The notes beneath the pieces are model-generated. The model was not told the DNA's origin. It saw nothing but the letters and a program-made list of their open reading frames with translations, and did not search any database. DNA of 13,247 nucleotides, taken from positions 1 through 13,247 of the forward strand of contig CAMWQZ010000006.1 in assembly GCA_947176515.1 (NCBI GenBank), given 5' to 3'. Source of the DNA: an uncultured Bacteroidales bacterium. GTDB taxonomy: Bacteria; Bacteroidota; Bacteroidia; Bacteroidales; Muribaculaceae. How positions within the stretch are numbered: position 1 is the stretch's first letter; every line of letters starts with the position of its first letter. Made by a program: the position numbers and the translations under genes. Shown one piece after another: positions 1 through 5,542 of the stretch.

Positions 1-1041
1 CGCCATGATAGCACAGAGATTTGCGGTCTCGCGAGAGTGCTGGAGTAGGTTCTGGCCGTAGCTTGAGCGGTATTTCATTTTGCCTACCATGCGGATAAGG
101 TCGGGGTGGAGACCATGGATGCCGAGGTCGATAGCTGTACGTTTGCCGGTTTCGATGATTTCTTCTTCAATCTGTTTGCGCACTTTTGCAACGACTTCTT
201 CGATGCGAGCCGGGTGGATACGACCATCTGCTACGAGTTGATGGAGAGCGAGACGGGCGATTTCGCGACGAACGGGGTCGAAACCTGAAAGGACAATAGC
301 TTCGGGGGTGTCGTCGACGATTATTTCGATGCCTGTTGCGGCTTCAAGGGCGCGAATGTTACGGCCTTCGCGACCGATGATACGGCCTTTGATTTCATCG
401 GAGTCGATGTGGAAAACTGTTACGGAGTTTTCAATAGCGGTTTCTGTGGCAACACGCTGAATGCTCTGAACGACAATGCGCTTGGCTTCTTTGTTGGCGG
501 TCATTTTAGCCTCGTCCATAATGTCGTTGATATAAGAGGCGGCAGCGGTCTTGGCTTCGTCTTTCAATGACTCGATGAGCTTCTCGCGAGCCTCGTCAGA
601 TGAAAGGCCGGAGATATGCTCTAATTGTTCCTGAGCGTTTCGATGGAGTTTGTCGAGCTCTGCCTGACGAGCTTCTGCGGCTGCAAATTGGGCTTCGAGC
701 GTCTGGCGCGATGCTTCGATTTCGTTTTTAGCACGGGCGTTTTCGCTCTGCTGCTGATTGAGTTGCAGTTCGCGCTGTTTGATTTTAGCTTCGGCTGACT
801 GCATTTTAGCCATGCGCTGATTAGCTTGCTTTTCAGCATCGGCAGTAATCTGGAGGGCTTCTTCGCGGCCTTCGAGCACTTTGTTACGCTTAAGGTCTTC
901 GGCCTCACGTTCGGCATCAGCCAGAATGCCTTTAGCTCGGGTGTTAGCCATCGAGCGTTGAACGATAATGGTGGCCACTACAGCGATTGCTGCTGCAATC
1001 ACTCCGATTGCCACGCATATCAATATGTAAATTAAATCCAT
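1..1041 (-). CDS. rny: Ribonuclease Y, N-terminal 347 residues (3' end beyond window)
   Basis: RNase Y is a membrane-anchored endoribonuclease that starts decay of many mRNAs. Translating the minus strand from the ATG at 1041 gives 347 uninterrupted codons up to the window edge. Visible domains in order: an N-terminal transmembrane helix (about residues 4-26), a long charged coiled coil (about 30-190), and a KH RNA-binding domain with the GxxG-type loop GREG at about residues 220-223 (context [15 protein letters not shown]). The beginning of the HD nuclease domain follows ([12 protein letters not shown], His at about 335). The catalytic HD doublet lies outside the window, so activity cannot be judged here; the family is usually about 510-520 residues, so roughly one third is missing. 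It lies downstream of zapA on the same strand, but a terminator-like hairpin separates them. The 40-base leader is very AT-rich and has no clear TAnnTTTG box, so its promoter is not obvious. Identification is secure. Confidence 0.96.
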   Translation of the reverse strand, partial: MDLIYILICVAIGVIAAAIAVVATIIVQRSMANTRAKGILADAEREAEDLKRNKVLEGREEALQITADAEKQANQRMAKMQSAEAKIKQRELQLNQQQSENARAKNEIEASRQTLEAQFAAAEARQAELDKLHRNAQEQLEHISGLSSDEAREKLIESLKDEAKTAAASYINDIMDEAKMTANKEAKRIVVQSIQRVATETAIENSVTVFHIDSDEIKGRIIGREGRNIRALEAATGIEIIVDDTPEAIVLSGFDPVRREIARLALHQLVADGRIHPARIEEVVAKVRKQIEEEIIETGKRTAIDLGIHGLHPDLIRMVGKMKYRSSYGQNLLQHSRETANLCAIMA

Positions 1042-1081
1042 GATATTTAGTTATATAATTTATTATGTTAATATTATATCC

Positions 1082-1140
1082 AAAAAAATCGCACATCGCC
1101 TATTGACAGGCGGTAAGACCTAATCAATAAGCGTAGTGCG
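1082..1140 (-). terminator. Hairpin with T7 run downstream of zapA
   Basis: Read on the minus strand, CGCAC (1140-1136) pairs with GTGCG (1094-1090). Inside this, CGC pairs with GCG and TATTGA (1129-1124) with TCAATA (1106-1101), broken by small internal loops. Seven T residues follow almost immediately (1088-1082). This is a convincing intrinsic terminator for the zapA transcript. The same 3' strand can instead pair with a segment inside zapA (see the 6S-like RNA entry), so the hairpin may be one of two alternative folds. Confidence 0.7.
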
Positions 1141-1263
1141 GCAATATCTTTAAGGCTCACTCTTGAGCCAATGACCAGGGAGCGGAGCGCCCCATTTACT
1201 CAACCTTTAGCAGCAGTTCGTCGAGCTGCTTTTCGAAATCGTCAATCATTCGGCCTTGCGCTT
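1089..1263 (-). ncRNA. ssrS: Likely 6S RNA overlapping the 3' end of zapA
   Basis: 6S RNA is a regulator of about 180 nt that mimics an open promoter and sequesters RNA polymerase. Three things support it here. First, it lies directly downstream of zapA, as in the zapA-ssrS arrangement of gammaproteobacteria. Second, minus-strand segments match Escherichia coli 6S RNA, as I remember that sequence, in order and at similar spacing: GGCGCTCCGC (about 1192-1183), then GCCTTAAA (about 1156-1149), then a TGC-rich stretch. Third, a closing stem can be drawn between a segment inside the zapA end (1261-1240: GCGCA, GCC, ATTGACG) and one before the T-run (1107-1091: TGTCAAT, GGC, TGTGC). This is 15 pairs with two internal loops, two of them G-U, and gives an RNA of about 175 nt. 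Between them sit a GGCTCA/TGAGCC hairpin (1169-1154) and a bulged GGGGCG-type hairpin (1193-1178). Ends are approximate. It could instead be only a structured 3' UTR with a terminator. Confidence 0.5.
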
Positions 1264-1486
1264 CAATCTGGCCGCTTTTGCGGTAGTAGAGCTCTGCGGC
1301 TGCGAGCGCTGTCAGTGCAAGCACATAGTGGGACGACTTATTTTTATGTGCCATCCGTAGGTCAGCCCAAGTGTTATTGATGAGTTCGGCCGCTTTGCGG
1401 TACACTCTTTCTTCGGCTCTGTCAATCTTCAATGATATCGACTCTACGTCGGCTATTTTGATTTCTATTTTAAGTTTATCATTCAT
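1196..1486 (-). CDS. zapA: Cell division protein ZapA
   Basis: A 96-residue protein with the size and layout of Bacteroidota ZapA. An N-terminal beta-rich head (KLKIEIKIADVESISLKI) leads into an alpha-helical region with EERVYRKAAELINNTW, and a C-terminal coiled coil (about residues 72-95, DDFEKQLDELLLKVE) that mediates dimer and tetramer formation. ZapA binds FtsZ and bundles its filaments at the division site in the cytoplasm. The ATG at 1486 follows the stop of the upstream coiled-coil gene by 8 bases, so the two are surely co-transcribed from the promoter near 1807-1837. The last 65 or so bases of the gene appear to double as the 5' half of a structured RNA (see 1089-1263). Similarity across ZapA proteins is low, but length, fold pattern and position upstream of rny make this call good. 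Confidence 0.88.
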   Translation of the reverse strand: MNDKLKIEIKIADVESISLKIDRAEERVYRKAAELINNTWADLRMAHKNKSSHYVLALTALAAAELYYRKSGQIEAQGRMIDDFEKQLDELLLKVE

Positions 1487-1494
1487 CTACATCT

Positions 1495-1788
1495 TCATTC
1501 TTTCAGGTCGAGGATGCAGCGGTCAATATCCCGCACTAATCCGGAAATCAATGACCTTGCGTGCTCTATCTCACTGCGGTCGGGGCATAGAGCCGAGACA
1601 ACACGAAGATATTCATTGTCAACGCGTAACTGCTCAACTTCTTTATCGCGCTCAGAGAGCTGTTGCTGCAAATCAGCGATTTGAGCCAATGCTTCGTCGC
1701 GCTGCTGAGTCAAAAGGCGGCATCGTTCGACAATCAAATCAGCCTTGGCGGCTACCCGTTCAAGCTGTTGTTTGAGATCTACGGCCAT
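1495..1788 (-). CDS. Small coiled-coil protein upstream of zapA (ZapB-like in form)
   Basis: A 97-residue soluble protein with no signal peptide or membrane segment. Residues about 4-62 are a near-continuous heptad coiled coil rich in Leu, Gln, Glu and Arg (LKQQLERVAAKADLIVERC, then QQQLSERDKEVEQLRVDNEYL). The C-terminal third (SEIEHARSLISGLVRDIDRCILDLKE) is predicted helical. I do not recognise a named family with certainty. Small coiled-coil genes directly before zapA are common in Bacteroidales, and by shape and context this could act with ZapA at the division ring, as the unrelated coiled-coil ZapB does in Escherichia coli; that role is inference. The ATG at 1788 lies about 15 bases after the predicted transcription start of a well-matched promoter, which supports the start and makes this the first gene of the operon. 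Confidence 0.8.
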   Translation of the reverse strand: MAVDLKQQLERVAAKADLIVERCRLLTQQRDEALAQIADLQQQLSERDKEVEQLRVDNEYLRVVSALCPDRSEIEHARSLISGLVRDIDRCILDLKE

Positions 1789-1806
1789 TTTCAGTCCAAA
1801 TTTTCA

Positions 1807-1837
1807 CAAAAGTAATGATAATTTTTTAAAATGCAAT
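1807..1837 (-). promoter_or_regulatory. Bacteroidota-type promoter for the coiled-coil gene/zapA operon
   Basis: On the minus strand, TACTTTTG (1814-1807) is a perfect match to the TAnnTTTG -7 element of Bacteroides-type primary sigma factor promoters. Exactly 19 bases upstream lies ATTG (1837-1834), three of four matches to the TTTG -33 element. Transcription would start near 1803, leaving a leader of about 15 bases before the ATG at 1788. The surrounding sequence is AT-rich and the upstream gene ends at 1880, so the promoter lies in a true intergenic region. Confidence 0.72.
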
Positions 1838-1879
1838 CTAATGAGAACGTTTTTTTCAAAATCCCGTCACAAAAGCGTT

Positions 1880-3667
1880 TTAAAATTTATAATTAATTTG
1901 AGCTTGGCTACCCTCACGGACGATATAGAAACCCTTAGCCGGCTGACTCATGGGCATGCCTTGAAGGTTGTAGTACTCCTTATCGCCGGTTGGAGAAAGG
2001 TCGTCGACAATAATTTCTGAGACAGAGGCAGGGTCGTCGGCAAGGTAAGGAGGCTTAACTTCGATGCTGACATCTTCGCCGTTTCCTATCACGGGGCCAC
2101 CTCCATTTAGAATCAGGCGGACACCGCATTTTATATCGCCGTAATTAACTACGGCAATGGTGGTGTTTTTGGCGTCGCTGGCAGTGAAGGTTGTACCGTT
2201 GTTAATGGTTCCACATTCCGGCGATACAGTAAGCGAGAAATCTTTGATATCAGTGTTGACGAGAACGCCATATTGATTATAGCCGTAGACTTTGGGGGTA
2301 AATGATTCGCCCTTACTGAGCCGGATGTTTTTCTGAAGCACTTCGATAGCGGCTACTTCGTGGTCTTCGGGAGTGTCGTTTGCAGCGAAGAAACCATTGG
2401 CGACAGGACGGAGGTAGCTTGCGAGGCCGTAGGGAATGTTGCAGATGCCAAGGCCGATATTATACAGCTGCGAAGAACCGCCGCCATCCATTGCGGTAGC
2501 TGTGTGGCAGCCGAGGTAAATCATGAATTTTGCAAGAGTTTCAAAGTTCATGCCCGAAGAAGTAGCTCCGTATGAAGCCTTGTCGCCGCTTGTGTGGTCG
2601 TTAGATTTGTATGAGTCAGCGACGACTAAGAACATGCGAGTCTTGTCCTCATTATATCCGATAGCTGTGCGAGCGGTGGAGGTAATCTGGATTGCGGTTG
2701 ATTTGTTGAGTTTGTCGCATTCTGATGAAGAAATCGCTGCACCGTTGTTGACGATGACAGGACAACCTCCGACGATGGTGGTGACGTCTGTGACTTTCTT
2801 GCGGTCGATGGTGAATTTTACGGGTTGCATTTCGATGCGGTCGCCAATTTTTAATTGTCCAACCTGTGAAAACATCATGCCGACTCCAGAGAGGACATAA
2901 CCGTCGGCCGGAATGGTCATATTTCCATCGGCGGTGTTGCCGTTACACTCGCCAACCGGCTCAGATGTCACTTCAAATACAGCATCACATTCGATTATAG
3001 AGCCAGATACGAGTTTCAGGGTGCACTCTTTTCCCCATTCGTTAGTTTTGGTCGATGCGCCATATTCTGGGGTATATAATACAAGGTAGCCTTCGTTACG
3101 CTGAGTGTTGATATGAATACTGTTGCTTCTGCCATTAGGGAATTTCAACGATAGCGTGAATTTGACGTTATCGCTAATCAGAATGTCTTTTGCCCCTTGG
3201 ACAGTAACATAAGATTCAAACATTTTCCAGCCTGTATCGCCAATGCCGCAATTATAGAGACAGTCGTCGATATATGTGATGCCATTGGTGCGCTTATGCT
3301 CACCGTTGAGATTAGCATGGTCGCCGTTGACACCAGCGATATACTGCAAGCCGCCTTGCTGATTTTTGCGGTTGCCCATATTCAGCAGATTCTCTGACGC
3401 ACACTCCTCGTCGCGCGCTTGCACACCGGTGAGCACGAGGTTGGGATTGTTTATATCAACCGAAGTATAAAATACATTGGTCTTGACTGATGCGTTTGAT
3501 TTGTCGGCACCAGTGATGCGGATGCCGGTAGTCTGCATGCCCGGACCGACGGTCACATGGATAAGTGTATCGGCATAGAAACTTTCATCACCGATTTTAA
3601 TTGTATTTTCAGCACGGCCGCAGAGAGCTATCGCCCCCATTGCAGCTAATAGTATCATTTTCTTCAT
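1880..3667 (-). CDS. Secreted NAGPA-type phosphodiester glycosidase
   Basis: A 595-residue secreted protein. Residues 1-19 form a signal peptide (MKKMILLAAMGAIALCGRA); Cys16 is preceded by Leu, so it does not look like a lipobox. The central region (about 295-430) carries hallmarks of the phosphodiester glycosidase family, named after the human lysosomal enzyme that removes GlcNAc from phosphate: RTAIGY (333-338), a VVAD strand (348-351), and the glycine-rich DGGGSS motif (394-399). VNGDH (113-117) resembles the conserved NG turn earlier in the domain. Residues about 436-540 look like an Ig-type beta domain. The C-terminus (EYYNLQG at 564-570, then KGFYIVR) resembles the short tails found on many secreted Bacteroidales proteins. 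The long insertion at about 120-290 is unassigned. Start: an upstream in-frame extension to 3943 would overlap the divergent deacetylase gene and lacks a signal peptide; ATG 3667 fits. Bacterial members may cleave sugar-phosphate diesters in envelope or host glycans, but the substrate is unknown. Confidence 0.82.
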   Translation of the reverse strand: MKKMILLAAMGAIALCGRAENTIKIGDESFYADTLIHVTVGPGMQTTGIRITGADKSNASVKTNVFYTSVDINNPNLVLTGVQARDEECASENLLNMGNRKNQQGGLQYIAGVNGDHANLNGEHKRTNGITYIDDCLYNCGIGDTGWKMFESYVTVQGAKDILISDNVKFTLSLKFPNGRSNSIHINTQRNEGYLVLYTPEYGASTKTNEWGKECTLKLVSGSIIECDAVFEVTSEPVGECNGNTADGNMTIPADGYVLSGVGMMFSQVGQLKIGDRIEMQPVKFTIDRKKVTDVTTIVGGCPVIVNNGAAISSSECDKLNKSTAIQITSTARTAIGYNEDKTRMFLVVADSYKSNDHTSGDKASYGATSSGMNFETLAKFMIYLGCHTATAMDGGGSSQLYNIGLGICNIPYGLASYLRPVANGFFAANDTPEDHEVAAIEVLQKNIRLSKGESFTPKVYGYNQYGVLVNTDIKDFSLTVSPECGTINNGTTFTASDAKNTTIAVVNYGDIKCGVRLILNGGGPVIGNGEDVSIEVKPPYLADDPASVSEIIVDDLSPTGDKEYYNLQGMPMSQPAKGFYIVREGSQAQINYKF

Positions 3668-3670
3668 AAT

Positions 3671-3716
3671 CCGCAAAGATAAGCAATAAACGAGAAATTT
3701 TTGTTTATCTTTGCGG
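3671..3716. promoter_or_regulatory. Divergent promoter with 12-bp perfect inverted repeat
   Basis: CCGCAAAGATAA (3671-3682) and TTATCTTTGCGG (3705-3716) are exact reverse complements separated by 22 bases. Each arm contains TATCTTTG, a perfect TAnnTTTG -7 box, one pointing right (3706-3713) and one left (3681-3674). Predicted starts are near 3717 for the deacetylase operon (leader about 15 bases) and near 3670 for the glycosidase, which would make that mRNA nearly leaderless. No TTTG-like -33 element is found at 18-20 bases from either box, so one or both may need an activator, or the repeat may itself be an operator. Confidence 0.6.
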
Positions 3717-3731
3717 TTAAAATATTGGACT

Positions 3732-4520
3732 ATGGCAAAAATATTGTTGAGTTTCGACACAGAGGAGTTTGATGTACCTCGTGAGCACGGGGTAGACATC
3801 TCGCTTGAAGAGTCTATGAAAATCTCGGTTGCCGGAACCACTCGCATACTTGACACGCTTCGCGACCGTGGTGTGAAAGCTACTTTTTTCTGCACTTCAA
3901 ACTTCGTGGAGAATGCTCCCGAGATTATGCAACGTATTATCAACGAAGGGCACGAACTTGCAGCTCATGGCTGTGACCACTGGCGTCCGCAACCGAGCGA
4001 TGTTGCGAAATCGAAAGAAATCATCGAGCGTCTGAGTGGACAAACAGTCAGAGGTTATCGACAGCCTCGAATGTTTCCCGTGTCAGACGAGGAGATTGCC
4101 CGTTGTGGATATGTCTATAATTCTTCGCTAAATCCGGCATTTATACCGGGGCGATACATGCACCTGACAGACCCTCGAACATGCTTTATGAAAGACGGAG
4201 TATTACAGATTCCGGTTTCGGTTACTCCCTGGGTGCGATTCCCTTTGTTCTGGCTCAGTTATCATCATCTGCCGGCAGCTATCTATAGGCGGATGGCGCG
4301 CAGGGTGGCTAATCATGACGGATATTTTGCTACATATTTCCATCCATGGGAATTTTTTGATTTAGCATCGCGACCAGACTTGAAGATGCCTTATCTGATA
4401 AAGCATAATTCGGGCGATGGCATGGTTAAGCGTCTCGGCGAGTTGATTGACTATTTTAAGAAGTCGGGAGACGAGTTTATAACCTATTATGACTTTGCTA
4501 AAACCAAGATTGCGCGATGA
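3732..4520 (+). CDS. Polysaccharide deacetylase family protein (CE4/NodB fold)
   Basis: A 262-residue enzyme without signal peptide, predicted to remove N- or O-acetyl (or similar acyl) groups from a glycan or lipid-linked sugar. Motif 1 is SFDTEEFD (residues 7-14), the D-x-E variant of the classical TFDDG, with Asp9 the likely general base. Motif 2 is HGCDH (79-83), whose two histidines bind the metal. Motif 3 is RGYRQPR (107-113), matching the RxxP-type active-site segment. YFHPWEF (202-208) provides the C-terminal histidine and is typical of deacetylases linked to exopolysaccharide loci. All expected catalytic positions are present. The ATG at 3732 is preferred over an in-frame TTG at 3711, which lies inside the -7 box. 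The stop overlaps the start of the next gene (ATGA), indicating translational coupling with the glycosyltransferase. The cytoplasmic location implied by the missing signal suggests a nucleotide- or polyprenyl-linked substrate. Exact substrate unknown. Confidence 0.88.
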   Translation: MAKILLSFDTEEFDVPREHGVDISLEESMKISVAGTTRILDTLRDRGVKATFFCTSNFVENAPEIMQRIINEGHELAAHGCDHWRPQPSDVAKSKEIIERLSGQTVRGYRQPRMFPVSDEEIARCGYVYNSSLNPAFIPGRYMHLTDPRTCFMKDGVLQIPVSVTPWVRFPLFWLSYHHLPAAIYRRMARRVANHDGYFATYFHPWEFFDLASRPDLKMPYLIKHNSGDGMVKRLGELIDYFKKSGDEFITYYDFAKTKIAR

Positions 4521-5461
4521 TAAGATTAGCTATAGTTTGCCCGTGCTATAACGAAGAAGCCGTCATCGATAGCTCTGCAGAAAAGTTACGTGAACTAATC
4601 AGCAAGCTGTCAGATGATGGGAAGATTACAAATGATAGTTTTGTACTTTTTGTCAACGATGGTAGCCGTGACCGCACCTGGGAGCTCATAAAAGCTCTTC
4701 ACACTGCAGACCCAGTGCATTTCAAAGGGGTTGACCTTGCCCATAATGCAGGACATCAGAAAGCGATACTTGCCGGCATGCTTACAGCAGTTGAGACGGC
4801 CGAAGCTGTTGTAACTATTGATGTTGACCTACAGGATGATATCGAAGCGATTGGTAAGATGGTTGATGCTTATGAGCAGGGCTATGACGTTGTCTATGGA
4901 GTTAAAGTTTCGCGTAAGGCTGATCCGGCTATGAAGCGACTGACGGCTGTTGCGTTTTATAAACTGCAACGTAAGTTAGGGGTGGAGACGGTCTATAACC
5001 ACGCCGATTTCAGGTTTATGAGCCGAAGGGTGGTTGAAGAACTTGCCAGGTATGAAGAGCGTAACCTATTTCTGCGTGGCATAATACCGCTTATAGGATT
5101 CCGCTCGACGACTGTTGACGATGTGATAAGCGAGCGTCAGGCTGGAGAGTCGAAATACACGATGTCAAAAATGCTGACATTAGCGTTGAACGGTATAACT
5201 TCGTTTTCGGTAAAACCGATATATAGTATTTTGTCAACGGGTCTTGTGTTTGTGTTTGTGGCTATCGGCATAGGGATTTACGTGATGTGGTCATTGTTTA
5301 CCGGCACTGCAGAACATGGATGGGCTTCGCTGATGTTGTCGATTTGGTTTGTCGGCGGTATGATACTTCTGGCAATAGGTATGGTGGGGTTGTATGTAGG
5401 ACGTATTTTTATTGAAGTCAAACGTCGCCCTATGTATCACATCAGTGAAAAGTTGATATAA
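4517..5461 (+). CDS. Family 2 glycosyltransferase with two C-terminal membrane helices (GtrB/DPM1-like)
   Basis: A 314-residue enzyme of the GT2 family. The N-terminal GT-A domain shows PCYNEE (9-14), FVNDGSRD (45-52) for nucleotide-sugar binding, HNAGHQKAI (76-84), and DVDLQD (102-107) as the metal-binding DxD. Then come FRFMSR (165-170) and RQAGESKYT (207-215), the arginine-rich signature seen in polyprenyl-phosphate sugar transferases. Two membrane helices (about 236-260 and 272-296) end in a short basic cytoplasmic tail. This layout is that of GtrB, ArnC and dolichol-phosphate mannose synthase relatives, which transfer a sugar from a nucleotide donor to undecaprenyl phosphate at the inner membrane. 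It overlaps the deacetylase by 4 bases, so both are likely to act on the same lipid-linked sugar, much as ArnC and the deformylase ArnD do in lipid A modification; that parallel is inference. No flippase or final transferase is adjacent. A strong terminator follows 24 bases after the stop. Confidence 0.92.
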   Translation: MIRLAIVCPCYNEEAVIDSSAEKLRELISKLSDDGKITNDSFVLFVNDGSRDRTWELIKALHTADPVHFKGVDLAHNAGHQKAILAGMLTAVETAEAVVTIDVDLQDDIEAIGKMVDAYEQGYDVVYGVKVSRKADPAMKRLTAVAFYKLQRKLGVETVYNHADFRFMSRRVVEELARYEERNLFLRGIIPLIGFRSTTVDDVISERQAGESKYTMSKMLTLALNGITSFSVKPIYSILSTGLVFVFVAIGIGIYVMWSLFTGTAEHGWASLMLSIWFVGGMILLAIGMVGLYVGRIFIEVKRRPMYHISEKLI

Positions 5462-5485
5462 TAAAGACATCAAGAAATGATATGC

Positions 5486-5521
5486 AAAAGCGCGAGGTTC
5501 ATCGGAGCCTCGCGCTTTTTT
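5486..5521 (+). terminator. Strong intrinsic terminator between convergent operons
   Basis: AAAAGCGCGAGG (5486-5497) and CCTCGCGCTTTT (5508-5519) form a perfect 12-bp stem around a 10-base loop, followed by more T residues to 5521 (six in total). It ends the deacetylase/glycosyltransferase transcript. The opposite strand has the same stem with only four Ts after it (5489-5486), so it probably also ends the Sus-like operon, whose last stop codon is at 5543. Confidence 0.93.
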
Positions 5522-5542
5522 AGCTTTATGTGTAAAAGAGGG

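Noticed and set aside
106..1035. Open frames of 60-98 codons inside the rny region (for example 106-288 and 826-1035 plus, 621-917 minus)
   Set aside because: They are shadows of rny in other frames, with low-complexity or Arg/Ser/Lys-rich translations and no recognisable features.
1042..1080. Promoter for rny in the AT-rich leader
   Set aside because: A TTTG lies near the T-run, but no TAnnTTTG element is found at suitable spacing, so I do not annotate a promoter there.
1371..1775. 134-codon plus-strand frame opposite zapA and the coiled-coil gene
   Set aside because: It is antisense to two well-supported genes. Its hydrophobic stretch arises from the complement of zapA codons, and no promoter or conserved motif supports it.
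3671..3716. Invertible (phase-variable) promoter
   Set aside because: The inverted repeat is there, but the 22-base spacer is far shorter than known Bacteroides invertible promoters, and both orientations would present the same outward -7 boxes.
3711..3731. Earlier TTG start for the deacetylase
   Set aside because: It lies within the predicted -7 box, before the predicted transcription start; the ATG at 3732 opens directly into the conserved first strand.
3668..3943. 92-residue N-terminal extension of the glycosidase reading frame
   Set aside because: It runs through the divergent promoter and into the deacetylase gene on the other strand, has no signal peptide, and the internal ATG at 3667 begins a good signal peptide.
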